30,443 bases of DNA, taken from positions 1 to 30,443 of the IMG/VR virus record IMGVR_UViG_3300030103_005513; one strand, 5' to 3'. Each line of letters starts with the position of its first letter. Within the stretch, counting starts at the first letter, position 1. This stretch comes from a virus. The notes beneath the pieces were generated by a model. It was not told the DNA's origin and did no database searches. It saw only the letters and a program-made list of their open reading frames with translations. The translations under genes were made by a program, and so were the position numbers. Below are positions 1 to 7,505 of this stretch, piece after piece.

Positions 1-417
1 GAATACAAACCGTTTGTTGAGTATTTTAAGACATGCAATAATGTGGTGGCATATAAATCAGACCTTATAGATGTACATATATCAAGATTACAACTTATGG
101 GCAAGGATTTGCAAAAAGTAAAAAGAGAAGATATTTACTTTTATCTTGACCACTATATTGTATGTAATAGGATGGTGGAGTCTAAATTACGAGATAATAA
201 TATACCTTATGAATATTTTGACCTTGATACAGAAGATTATGATAAATGGATAGATAATTTATTACCACGCATTGATGGATATGGATGGGGTGCTTATCCA
301 TTTGATAAGACTACTGAACGATACTCAATAGCACGACAAATATCAGAGGACTATATAACTTCAAGAGGGTTGACAGACATCCGCTTAGATGGTAAACTAT
401 TTGATAGAGTTAGATAA
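1..417 (+). CDS. Partial member of unknown five-copy paralogue family (5' end cut by window edge)
   Basis: The reading frame is open from base 1 without a start codon upstream, so this is the C-terminal 138 residues of a longer protein; the GTG at 43 is probably an internal valine, not a start. Function is not recognised. It matches the C-terminal third of four downstream genes: an AYKSDL segment (bases about 49-66) corresponds to the family motif [PA]YK[ED][DN]IRH, and IPYEYFDLDTEDYDKW (about 202-250) followed by LPR corresponds to IPYxxFxLDxxDY...LPR. Unlike the others it carries about 45 extra residues after the LPR motif. The stop at 415-417 is two bases before the ATG of the kdsB-like gene, so the two are cotranscribed and probably translationally coupled. 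Family membership is clear by eye; function is unknown. Confidence 0.75.
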   Translation, partial: EYKPFVEYFKTCNNVVAYKSDLIDVHISRLQLMGKDLQKVKREDIYFYLDHYIVCNRMVESKLRDNNIPYEYFDLDTEDYDKWIDNLLPRIDGYGWGAYPFDKTTERYSIARQISEDYITSRGLTDIRLDGKLFDRVR

Positions 418-419
418 CT

Positions 420-1139
420 ATGTACAAAGAAAAATCTATTACTTGTGTAATACCTTCAAGAATGTCATCATCAAGGTTTCCAAATAAACCTTTGGCAAAA
501 ATACTTGGAAGAGAGTTAGTTCTTAGGGTAGCGGACTGTGCTAAAAAAAGCAAATATTTCGATAGAATTATTGTTGCGACTGAAGATCAAGTCATAAAAG
601 ATTTAGTTGAAAGCGAGGGATATGAAAGTTTGATGACAGGTAAGCACTGTACATGTAATCATAGAGTCTCTGAGGTCGCATCAGATCTTGAATGTGATTA
701 TGTTTTTAATTTACAGGGGGATGAACCTACTGCCAACCCAGATCATTTAGATTACATAATCGAATATGGTATTGATAATGAATATGATATGGTGCAACCA
801 ATTAGAGAAACTTTAGAGGGAGACACAGAAGATCCAGACGTAGTGCAAACGATTGTAAATAATGGTAAAATATTATACCTTATGAGAACACCCGAAGTTG
901 TGACTGAAAATGTATATACACAACTAGGATATTATTTTTATAAACGAGAAGTCATTGATGATTATAAAAATCTTGATATGTCATTTGTAAAATATTGGAG
1001 GGGATTAGACACCATAGCATTTTGTGGTAAATATGATGTCATGCCCTTGCTTCTTCCTAATTGTGGTAAACAAATAGCGATTGATAGACCACAGCATGTG
1101 GAACTTGTAGAGCAAATATTGATGGAACTCGCAGAGTGA
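420..1139 (+). CDS. kdsB: CMP-KDO synthetase-like cytidylyltransferase
   Basis: This 239-aa protein resembles 3-deoxy-manno-octulosonate cytidylyltransferase (KdsB), which couples CTP to KDO to give CMP-KDO for LPS or capsule synthesis in the cytoplasm. The N-terminus has the nucleotide-binding signature IPSRMSSSRFPNKPLAKI (residues about 11-28; family pattern IPARxxSxRxPxKPL). IIVATEDQ follows near residue 50 and the metal/substrate-binding NLQGDEP near residue 98. Length is close to the family norm of about 245-250 aa. The expected T.R...H.SGT.R segment is altered to MTGKHCTCNHRVSEVA, so the activated sugar might not be KDO. It starts two bases after the previous stop and ends overlapping the next gene by four bases (GTGA), so it sits inside the paralogue array. 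Related nucleotidyltransferases for other acidic sugars (for example CMP-sialate synthetase) are the alternative; the NLQGDEP motif favours KdsB. Confidence 0.85.
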   Translation: MYKEKSITCVIPSRMSSSRFPNKPLAKILGRELVLRVADCAKKSKYFDRIIVATEDQVIKDLVESEGYESLMTGKHCTCNHRVSEVASDLECDYVFNLQGDEPTANPDHLDYIIEYGIDNEYDMVQPIRETLEGDTEDPDVVQTIVNNGKILYLMRTPEVVTENVYTQLGYYFYKREVIDDYKNLDMSFVKYWRGLDTIAFCGKYDVMPLLLPNCGKQIAIDRPQHVELVEQILMELAE

Positions 1140-1951
1140 AATATAGTTACTTCAATACGAATCGTAGCGGTCTAAGTCATATAAGAAATTTAGGAATGTA
1201 TAACAATAAAACTGTGACACACATCTTCAAGTGTCACTATGCAGAGGGCAACCCTTTGTGTGCTGTTATATTCAAACCACAAGAATCGATACAAACATGG
1301 TACTGGGAAGATAAAGAAGAGTCTATACCATGTGACTATGATATTGATTATGTGAAGTTGATGGATGACTTGAGGAGACGACCTCGACCAAAGCATTGGA
1401 TAAATGGAAATAGAGGTAGATACTATGCTCCTATCAAAAAAGGTATAACATCCCCTATCTTTTACAAATCATTTCCGAAAATATTTGAATCAGATTATAT
1501 ACTGTATGCTCTACCTATGTTGGGATACATTGGTAAAGGTAAAGATATTGATGAGAGATTAAGAAATGATAATAAGAATGTTGTGGTTGATCTAAAGTAT
1601 TCTATTGAACAGTTTAGAAAGAGAATCAATATCATACCATACAAGGAAGATATAAGACACATGGCAAGAGAGTGGTTTATCAATAACTATAGTTACAAAG
1701 AAGATTGGTATGAAAATATATCTGAGAGAATAAATTATGGTAGGCAGTTTCATAAAAGAGTAGAAGATTTATTCAGAAAATTAGATATACCATACAGATT
1801 ATTCTCTCTTGATACTGGAGACTATAAATCTATAGGATTAGAGAAAGATCTACCTAGAAATCATACAGAAGGAATTGACCCTACAATACCAGAATCAGTG
1901 ATGGAAAGGTTAGAACCAATAGTTGATAGGTATATGAATGAGAACCCATGA
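1136..1951 (+). CDS. Unknown family protein, paralogue copy 2
   Basis: A 271-aa protein of unrecognised function, the first full-length member of the array. The GTG start at 1136 overlaps the previous stop (GTGA) and gives an N-terminus (MKYSYFNTNRSG) that lines up with the other copies. Shared landmarks are an N-terminal YFN...SG...YNNK segment (residues about 4-25), WYWED (about 55), a central LPMLGYIGKG (about 127), PYKEDIRHMAREWF (about 166-179), and IPYRLFSLDTGDY followed by DLPR (about 219-242). No signal peptide or membrane segment is visible. Aromatic and charged residues dominate, consistent with a soluble enzyme or binding protein. The ATGA overlap with the next copy indicates translational coupling. 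Its place in a nucleotide-sugar operon suggests work on a glycan, but that is inference. Confidence 0.8.
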   Translation: MKYSYFNTNRSGLSHIRNLGMYNNKTVTHIFKCHYAEGNPLCAVIFKPQESIQTWYWEDKEESIPCDYDIDYVKLMDDLRRRPRPKHWINGNRGRYYAPIKKGITSPIFYKSFPKIFESDYILYALPMLGYIGKGKDIDERLRNDNKNVVVDLKYSIEQFRKRINIIPYKEDIRHMAREWFINNYSYKEDWYENISERINYGRQFHKRVEDLFRKLDIPYRLFSLDTGDYKSIGLEKDLPRNHTEGIDPTIPESVMERLEPIVDRYMNENP

Positions 1952-2766
1952 AGTTCTCTTTTTTCAGTGGTGGTAAATCAGGTAAATTTCTCCTGATGAA
2001 TCAGTTTTTATATAATAATAAAACTCATTGTTATATCAATGGGAGTGGTGGAGTATCGTATGCAATACTGGTCACGCCTGATGGTCATTATGATTGGTAC
2101 TGGGAAGATTTAGAAGGTAAATTACAAACATTTCATTTCAAAGTAGATGATAATATTATTATGAATCGTGATTTATGGGAGACATGGTTTCCTATAGGAG
2201 ATAGAGGTTACAGACAAAATACATTGAAAGCATACATCAATCGTCAAGGTCTAACTGATTGTAATAAAGATTTCTATAAGTGCTATCCACATGTGTTTAG
2301 ACAGGATATAGTTGTGAATCCATTACCTCTTCTAGGATACATAGGTAATCAAGGTTCAAAAAAATTAAATAAGAGAATTTCATCAAAAGAATCAGTTGCT
2401 AGTAAAGACAACCTTGAGTATGTGATTGAAGAACTAAAGAAGAGAACCAACTTTGTGGCATATAAGGAAGATGTGAGGCACATGGCATATAATTACTTTG
2501 GAGACCCTAAAGCAAGAACAATTCCTTATGATAAGATGAAGATGATAATTGACAATAACAGAGCAATAGTAAAAAATATTTCTCACCTGCTGGACTTCTA
2601 TGGCATTCCATTTGAATACTTCAATTTGGATACTGATAGGTATGATAAGTCATTTATGTTATCAAAACAAATACCAACTGAAGATGGAGACAGATTTTTT
2701 ATAGATGATGTTATAGATGAGCAGCGTGTGAATGAAAATGTAGAAAGGTACATGCATGAAATATAA
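1948..2766 (+). CDS. Unknown family protein, paralogue copy 3
   Basis: A 272-aa protein from the same unrecognised family. The ATG at 1948 overlaps the preceding stop (ATGA). Family landmarks are FFSGGKSGKFLLMNQFLYNN at the N-terminus, WYWEDLEGK (residues about 51-59), NPLPLLGYIGNQG (about 126), AYKEDVRHMAYNYF (about 171-184) and IPFEYFNLDTDRYD (about 220-233). The GGKSGK string superficially resembles a Walker A loop but lacks the GxxxxGK[ST] spacing, and the other copies do not keep it. The 3' end overlaps the next copy by 11 bases. Function unknown; the ordered conservation of several separate blocks argues for a real fold shared by all copies. Confidence 0.8.
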   Translation: MKFSFFSGGKSGKFLLMNQFLYNNKTHCYINGSGGVSYAILVTPDGHYDWYWEDLEGKLQTFHFKVDDNIIMNRDLWETWFPIGDRGYRQNTLKAYINRQGLTDCNKDFYKCYPHVFRQDIVVNPLPLLGYIGNQGSKKLNKRISSKESVASKDNLEYVIEELKKRTNFVAYKEDVRHMAYNYFGDPKARTIPYDKMKMIIDNNRAIVKNISHLLDFYGIPFEYFNLDTDRYDKSFMLSKQIPTEDGDRFFIDDVIDEQRVNENVERYMHEI

Positions 2767-3568
2767 TTATTTCTGTCATCAAAAAGGTGGTAAGTATCTT
2801 ATAAGAAGTCAGTTTTGGTACAATAACTTAGATACAGTATATCTCTCTCAATCATTCCCACTGTTTGCCAGCACAGGTAAAAATATCTCTGATGGTTATT
2901 ATAAGTTATCATGGTACTACTGCGATAAAGATAATAAACTACAAAGCAGGTGCTGCGAGCAGCAGGTAAAACTAGCGAACGCCAAATATGATGAAATGTG
3001 GTTTCCAGAAGGAGATAGTATATTATCGTGGAGACATGACAACATGACACCATATCATGAAAATTTCAGTCAGTGTTTTGAAACGCTGCTGGATCATGAT
3101 TTGATTGTCAATCCACTAAACATGATGGGATACTGTGGTTTACTTGGGTCAGAAAAAATGCAGATCCAACTCGCTGCAGGTGAACCTCTGTTTCATGTTC
3201 CAGAATCAATTATTGTAGAACTTCGTAAAAGAACTAGCATAATAGCATATAAAGATAACATAAGACATCTAGCGTACAATTTCTTTGCTGGAAACGGATC
3301 TCCGATCCACTTACCTGAAGCACAGTTCGTTGAACGGGTGACATACATAATAAATCAATCAAGAAAATTTATTGCTATGTTACCACAAGTGCTTGAGAAG
3401 TACGATATACCCTATGAGATGTTTAGTTTAGATTCAGGGGACTACCAGCAACGTTTCAATTTACCGAAAGCACTTCCACGTTCGACCAGTGATACTATAT
3501 TCACAAAACCCACAGATAAAACAAATAAGTATGTTGATGATTACATGAGGGAATATGAAAAGATATAA
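2756..3568 (+). CDS. Unknown family protein, paralogue copy 4
   Basis: A 270-aa member of the array. The ATG at 2756 gives MKYNYFCHQKGGKYLI, which aligns with the other N-termini. The more upstream ATG at 2752 is in a different frame. Landmarks are SWYYCDKDNK (residues about 53-62, in place of WYWED), NPLNMMGYCGLLG (about 120), AYKDNIRHLAYNFF (about 164-177) and IPYEMFSLDSGDY (about 218-230) followed by ALPR. It overlaps the previous gene by 11 bases and the next by 14, the tightest packing in the array. Codon and base use look like its neighbours. Function unknown. Confidence 0.8.
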   Translation: MKYNYFCHQKGGKYLIRSQFWYNNLDTVYLSQSFPLFASTGKNISDGYYKLSWYYCDKDNKLQSRCCEQQVKLANAKYDEMWFPEGDSILSWRHDNMTPYHENFSQCFETLLDHDLIVNPLNMMGYCGLLGSEKMQIQLAAGEPLFHVPESIIVELRKRTSIIAYKDNIRHLAYNFFAGNGSPIHLPEAQFVERVTYIINQSRKFIAMLPQVLEKYDIPYEMFSLDSGDYQQRFNLPKALPRSTSDTIFTKPTDKTNKYVDDYMREYEKI

Positions 3569-4451
3569 TTACTGGAACTATGTAAAGACAGGTGGTTGGC
3601 AGATCTCACATAATTTTCTGCATAACAAAAAGATTGTCTGTGTCAATCATCACTCTAAACCAGCGTTCAGTATTTTATACACACCACATGGTATTGGAAG
3701 ATATAATAAGACATGGTATTACCAGAGAAATGGTAAGTTAGAAAAAATAAGCAAGAGCAAAGACTACAGCACCTATGAAAAAGTGATGGAAGATTGTTTT
3801 CCAGCACATAGAAAATGGGAATGGTTCTTTGAATCTCCTTTTATATCATCAAGAGGAGATTATAACATGAAGATATGGGGTAAAGATAACATTGATAAAA
3901 TACCTACAACTTACTACGCTGCATATGCTGCCATGTCAGTTGCACAAGTAACATGCAACCCACATGTTATGTTAGGATATTATGGTAGCACTGGTATAGA
4001 TAATGATATAACAAGTGATTTAGAGAACATGACACCCCCACACCCACCTGCTGCCGTGATAAGGGATGAAATAATTTCAGATTACAAGAAAAAAATAAAT
4101 ATAGTACCATACAAAGAAGATATAGTATCTCTTGTTGAGGATTTTATACATGGCGTTCTAGGTTCTGCTTACATGAAACATGGAGAAGATTATTTTATAG
4201 AGTCATGTGTGCATAAATTAAAGAACCATAAAAAGACTTACCATTTGATTACTTCTATGCTAGAATATCAAGGTATAGATTATATTCCATTCAATTTAGA
4301 TCGTGACAATTATTCAGATGTGTTTGATCTTGATACTTGGTTGCCATTGGATAAAATTAAAAAAGACCAAAGCAACAGGTACAAAACTATGCCTGATAAA
4401 AAACTCAAAAAACTTCCCCAATACATTGATAAAGTTTTATGCTTGATATAG
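3555..4451 (+). CDS. Unknown family protein, paralogue copy 5 (most divergent)
   Basis: At 298 aa this is the longest and most diverged full-length copy. It keeps the N-terminal YNYW...GGW...FLHNKK block, TWYYQRNGK (residues about 54-62), NPHVMLGYYGSTG (about 136), PYKEDIVSLVEDF (about 185) and IDYIPFNLDRDNY (about 241). IRHMA has become IVSLV, and the IPYE segment has become IDYIP. The extra length lies mostly before the central NPHVMLGYYG motif, including a YYAAYAAMSVAQ stretch, with a lysine-rich C-terminus. The ATG at 3555 overlaps the preceding gene by 14 bases, and the 3' end overlaps the SIS-domain gene by 13 bases. Function unknown; the divergence suggests it has taken a different role or substrate. 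Confidence 0.78.
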   Translation: MKRYNYWNYVKTGGWQISHNFLHNKKIVCVNHHSKPAFSILYTPHGIGRYNKTWYYQRNGKLEKISKSKDYSTYEKVMEDCFPAHRKWEWFFESPFISSRGDYNMKIWGKDNIDKIPTTYYAAYAAMSVAQVTCNPHVMLGYYGSTGIDNDITSDLENMTPPHPPAAVIRDEIISDYKKKINIVPYKEDIVSLVEDFIHGVLGSAYMKHGEDYFIESCVHKLKNHKKTYHLITSMLEYQGIDYIPFNLDRDNYSDVFDLDTWLPLDKIKKDQSNRYKTMPDKKLKKLPQYIDKVLCLI

Positions 4452-4894
4452 ACCTAAGACACTTCCCATCAAAACTTCATAAAGCAAAAACTGTTGCCTT
4501 GTTGGGTAATGGGGGAAATCTTGCTGTTGCTCAACATATGGCATCAGACATTTTTAGACATACAGGAAAATTTTGTTTTGCCCCTGACTCAGTAAACACA
4601 ACTGCTTTAGCAGATAAAAATGATTGGAAAGTGCCATGGATGGAATATGCACAATTCGCTGATCTCGTTATTGGGATAACATGTAGAAAACATGCAGGTG
4701 TGTCGGATGCCTTAATGGTTGTAAAGGATAAATGTGATACACTTCTTATTTGTCCACAACAACACGAGGTTCTTGATACACTTATTATCCCTGCACGAAG
4801 TTATCACGAATTTGAGTGTAACTCATTATGGACTATCTACATGATGATGGAACATATTGGAGTTGAATTACCTGATTTACCACACATAAAATGA
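4439..4894 (+). CDS. SIS-domain protein, phosphoheptose isomerase-like
   Basis: A 151-aa single SIS (sugar isomerase) domain protein. The motif VALLGNGGNLAVAQHMASDI (residues about 18-37) matches the first phosphosugar loop of GmhA-type sedoheptulose-7-phosphate isomerases (GNGGS.. .Q H). It is shorter than GmhA (about 190 aa). Two things differ from what I recall of the family: the glutamate following the His is replaced (HMASD), and the second phosphate loop, normally STSGNS, reads ITCRKHAGVS (about 80-89). Both could weaken or change catalysis. It overlaps the preceding paralogue by 13 bases and the HAD phosphatase by four (ATGA). A role in a heptose or other phosphosugar step supporting the kdsB-like gene is plausible; a sugar-binding or altered isomerase is the alternative. 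Confidence 0.7.
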   Translation: MLDIDLRHFPSKLHKAKTVALLGNGGNLAVAQHMASDIFRHTGKFCFAPDSVNTTALADKNDWKVPWMEYAQFADLVIGITCRKHAGVSDALMVVKDKCDTLLICPQQHEVLDTLIIPARSYHEFECNSLWTIYMMMEHIGVELPDLPHIK

Positions 4895-5283
4895 AACCAC
4901 TTATTGAAAAATTCAACGACATCACAGATGTTGTCACGAACATCTATTGTATTGATATAGATGGCACATTGACTGAACCACACGAAGGTACACCATGGCA
5001 AGCAGTGCCAATACCCAGTCGTATTGATAAGGTAAACAAATTATATGACGAAGGTGCAACCATATATCTTATGACAGCACGAGGATTCATACGAAGTATT
5101 TGTATACACGAAGATGATATATTAGCAGCACAGAAAGAAGCAGATAATTATTGTAGAGAACGAACTGAAGCACAACTCAAGGAGTGGGGTGTCAAGTATC
5201 ACAAATTATATTTTGGAAAACCTAGAGCAGTAACATATGTGGATGATCGTGCGGTGTCAGATCATGAATTTTTTCAAGATTAG
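4891..5283 (+). CDS. HAD-family phosphatase, BcbF/EcbF capsule type
   Basis: A 130-aa haloacid-dehalogenase-fold phosphatase. The nucleophile motif CIDIDGTLT is near residue 22 (two aspartates of DxDGT), motif II is LMTARG (about 57), a lysine is supplied by YFGKP (about 110), and the acidic motif is YVDDRAVSDHEF (about 116-127). The order, short length and the GKP..YVDDRAV ending resemble capsule-biosynthesis phosphatases of the BcbF/EcbF type, which dephosphorylate sugar phosphates. All catalytic residues appear present, so the enzyme should be active. It starts in a four-base ATGA overlap with the SIS gene. Its last 62 bases overlap the 3' end of the convergent gene on the other strand. 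The probable substrate is a sugar phosphate made in the same operon; the exact sugar is not deducible. Confidence 0.8.
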   Translation: MKPLIEKFNDITDVVTNIYCIDIDGTLTEPHEGTPWQAVPIPSRIDKVNKLYDEGATIYLMTARGFIRSICIHEDDILAAQKEADNYCRERTEAQLKEWGVKYHKLYFGKPRAVTYVDDRAVSDHEFFQD

Positions 5284-6205
5284 ATCTTAACCACTCATAT
5301 GCCCTGTCATATTCTATGTTGGGTGTGAATTTTTGGTGTGGTTCTAGCATACCTATGCTCATCATTTCACGATGCAACTCCTCTGGTCGTTTTAAAACGT
5401 CTAGTCCTAAAATTTCTATGGTCAATTTTTTTCTTATTGATCTTTCTATATTATTCCAATCACGAGTCCATTCAAAAAAGATTTTTTGATTATCAGTCAA
5501 CCAATCATATCCCCACTTCAAGTAATGTATTACTGGACTATTCCATCTTTCCATTTCATCACGAGTTTTAGTACGATATTGCTCTAACTTATCATAAATG
5601 TGTACTTTCTTATCTAAAAACTCAGAGTAATAAACGTCAGTGCCAGGCCATGGGATGAAGATATGCTCATGACTCATAATATTATGGGCAAGTGTCTCTT
5701 GTCTTATAATAGGATCACTCATTTGAACAAAATTATACTCACCAGTCAATTTCAATTTGTTCCATTGCTTCCATATATCACAAGTACGCCATGGCAACAT
5801 AAAAGTTATGGGACGAGGAGCCGAATCTATCAGTTTTTGCACTGACTCATATTCTTCCTCCCTTATGGTACATTGATCATCTCTTGGTAAAAAGAATAGA
5901 GATCCTTTTGGATCAAATTCATTCAGTGTGGCGACTCTACCTAACTCCCACATAAATGGTGCTGTGCCATAGTATGCTCTAGTAGTCTTGAATTTCGATG
6001 AATTTATCTTATCAGCATGATGTTTTGACCATGCATACACATACTGACTATTGAAACAATCACGTTTGGTATACATGTGATCATATCTACCTATTGCTTC
6101 ACGACATAATCCTGGTAAAATACCAAATAAAAAAGAGGTATTGAGTGGTAAACCCAAATACCTCGCCATTGTATGATGCCACTTATCTGATTTATCAGCG
6201 TACAT
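5222..6205 (-). CDS. Putative surface-polysaccharide glycosyltransferase (GT-B-like)
   Basis: A 327-aa soluble protein, not firmly recognised. The middle has GSLFFLPRDD (residues about 100-109), then an EEEYESVQKLI helix and PITFMLPW. Further on is a HNIMSHEHIFIPWPGTDVYY stretch (about 174-193) followed by SEFLDKKVHIYD. This order resembles GT-B-like proteins of bacterial surface-polysaccharide clusters, where a GxxxxY[AS]xxxxKK segment binds the activated sugar. It is convergent to the sugar operon, and its last 62 bases overlap the phosphatase gene. It may use the nucleotide sugar made by the kdsB-like enzyme. The ATG at 6205 lies 20 bases after the stop of the preceding minus-strand gene, without a clear Shine-Dalgarno sequence. 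Alternative: an unrelated phage protein; the glycosyltransferase call is inference. Confidence 0.5.
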   Translation of the reverse strand: MYADKSDKWHHTMARYLGLPLNTSFLFGILPGLCREAIGRYDHMYTKRDCFNSQYVYAWSKHHADKINSSKFKTTRAYYGTAPFMWELGRVATLNEFDPKGSLFFLPRDDQCTIREEEYESVQKLIDSAPRPITFMLPWRTCDIWKQWNKLKLTGEYNFVQMSDPIIRQETLAHNIMSHEHIFIPWPGTDVYYSEFLDKKVHIYDKLEQYRTKTRDEMERWNSPVIHYLKWGYDWLTDNQKIFFEWTRDWNNIERSIRKKLTIEILGLDVLKRPEELHREMMSIGMLEPHQKFTPNIEYDRAYEWLRSNLEKIHDLTPHDHPHMLLL

Positions 6206-6225
6206 AATATAATAACAAAGATATA

Positions 6226-6642
6226 CTATGTAGCACCGAAATAAGCACCTCCACTGTGTGATCCTGCATCTGTAGCAGGTCTTGAAAAACCTTTGAACTC
6301 TGATGTTTCTATCAATATAGCATCAACCTCATCATCAGTAAGAACACCTTTTTCAAGTAATATCTGCACCAACGCCTCTGTTGATGCCTCTGTCTTATCC
6401 TCCCAAAAAGGTGTCCATAATATTTTTTGCTCCCAATCTGCTACATCACCATACGCTCCATTTATTGCCTGTGTGTACAAATATCTTGAGTGTTCGCAGG
6501 TCGTATCTGTAGGGGATGCTGTATATGGCAACCACTCTTCATCTAATGGTGCAAAATCAACCTCAAGGTCAATCATGTTCTTTTCAGGATTTGCCCACTT
6601 AGGGTTCCTCGCTCTTGCGACTTCGTAACTTGTTTCTGACAT
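6226..6642 (-). CDS. Small tail-fibre-associated protein, possible fibre assembly factor
   Basis: A 138-aa acidic protein. The N-terminal part (RARNPKWANPEKNMIDLEVD, residues about 10-29, then DEEWLPYTASPTDT) resembles proteins encoded next to tail fibres in other tailed phages, in which a host-residue stretch R.xNP.W.N....I...V.F..L.E.. is followed by Y.PFTA. The C-terminus is a helix with many acidic residues and ends in a Gly/Ala-rich tail. It follows the 273-aa fibre-like gene by six bases and is the last gene of the fibre cluster, a usual position for a fibre-assembly chaperone. No membrane segment or signal peptide. A small structural fibre component is the alternative. Confidence 0.5.
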   Translation of the reverse strand: MSETSYEVARARNPKWANPEKNMIDLEVDFAPLDEEWLPYTASPTDTTCEHSRYLYTQAINGAYGDVADWEQKILWTPFWEDKTEASTEALVQILLEKGVLTDDEVDAILIETSEFKGFSRPATDAGSHSGGAYFGAT

Positions 6643-6648
6643 AATTGT

Positions 6649-7470
6649 TTAGGAATAACGTAACCAAAGAGTTGATGAATATGCTACGGTAGTGTTGACT
6701 GTAATAGATCCTAAGTTCACGTTGACCGCAACGTTACCAGCAACTGATAAATCATCTGTTGCGATGGTTCCTGTAGTACCAGTTATGCTAAGATCGTCAG
6801 TAGCGACGTTACCTGCAACACTTGCATTATTAAGGGAAACTGAAGCACTACCACTAAATGTATCATCGGCTGGTTTTGTTGTATTACCAGTATTTACTGA
6901 TGCTCCAAATGATGAACTTGGGTTTGCTGCGTTGAGACTGAAACTCTTTGAACCCTGTATGTTACCAGATACGTTTACGTTGGCATTACCCTGAACATTA
7001 CCACCTGATAACGCAAGGTCAGCAGTTGGATTACCAGAAATATTTGCGGAAGTATCACCTTGAATATTACCACCTTGTAGTGATCCTGACCCTGCTGCTG
7101 AACCTCCAACTGTTCCAGAGTTTGTCAGTGCTGCACCTGAGTCATATCCCATACACCTCCAGTTTCCTGATGGTGTATCATTATGCATACGACCTGTAGC
7201 ATCTGAGTATCGGAGACTTGAACCTGCTAACGTATCACCAGGATCGTATTGTGTATTACCACTTGCCTGTTGCATGAAAGCATAACTTCCAACAGACCCA
7301 ACGTTCGCATTAGCATTCAATGTGCTATATGTAACTGACGCTGTGTTTATAGAATTAAGTCTGCCACTACTGTCAATGTTGATAACGGGAATGGCATTGC
7401 CTGACCCATAGTTTCCTGACGAAACGTCCGTCGTAACATTTAATCCAGAAGCATTTCCGTGAAAACCCAT
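6649..7470 (-). CDS. Gly/Ser/Asn-rich fibre-like structural protein
   Basis: A 273-aa protein very rich in Gly, Ser, Asn, Thr and Ala and almost without charged residues, as in phage fibre shafts or tips. Residues about 115-235 hold irregular repeats built on SGN[IV]QG, SGNPTAD and AGNVA[TV][DN]. The N-terminus contains a VINIDSSGRL segment like the IxxINxxGQI segments in the 1557-aa fibre. The ATG at 7470 has a strong Shine-Dalgarno AAGGAGA about 10 bases upstream and an exact TATAAATA box before that, so it can be expressed from its own late promoter. It lies directly after the large fibre gene and may form an additional tip or decorating fibre. No enzyme motif is seen. Confidence 0.65.
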   Translation of the reverse strand: MGFHGNASGLNVTTDVSSGNYGSGNAIPVINIDSSGRLNSINTASVTYSTLNANANVGSVGSYAFMQQASGNTQYDPGDTLAGSSLRYSDATGRMHNDTPSGNWRCMGYDSGAALTNSGTVGGSAAGSGSLQGGNIQGDTSANISGNPTADLALSGGNVQGNANVNVSGNIQGSKSFSLNAANPSSSFGASVNTGNTTKPADDTFSGSASVSLNNASVAGNVATDDLSITGTTGTIATDDLSVAGNVAVNVNLGSITVNTTVAYSSTLWLRYS

Positions 7471-7493
7471 TGAATACTAATCTCCTTCTTGGT

Positions 7494-7501
7494 TATTTAT
7501 A
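7494..7501 (-). promoter_or_regulatory. T4-type late promoter box TATAAATA
   Basis: The plus strand reads TATTTATA, so the minus strand carries the exact T4 late-promoter octamer. It sits 23 bases before the ATG of the 273-aa fibre-like gene, in the short gap after the large fibre gene. A Shine-Dalgarno AAGGAGA lies between box and start. In T4-like phages such boxes are used by the gp55 sigma factor with the gp33 and sliding-clamp coactivators. Confidence 0.7.
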
Positions 7502-7505
7502 AGTT

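Noticed and set aside
1190-1396. Minus-strand open frames within the paralogue array (also 1495-1683, 2799-3053)
   Set aside because: They are short, lie inside well-supported coding genes and have no motif or ribosome site.
1971-1988. Possible Walker A loop (GGKSGK) in paralogue copy 3
   Set aside because: The spacing does not fit GxxxxGK[ST], and the other paralogues lack it.
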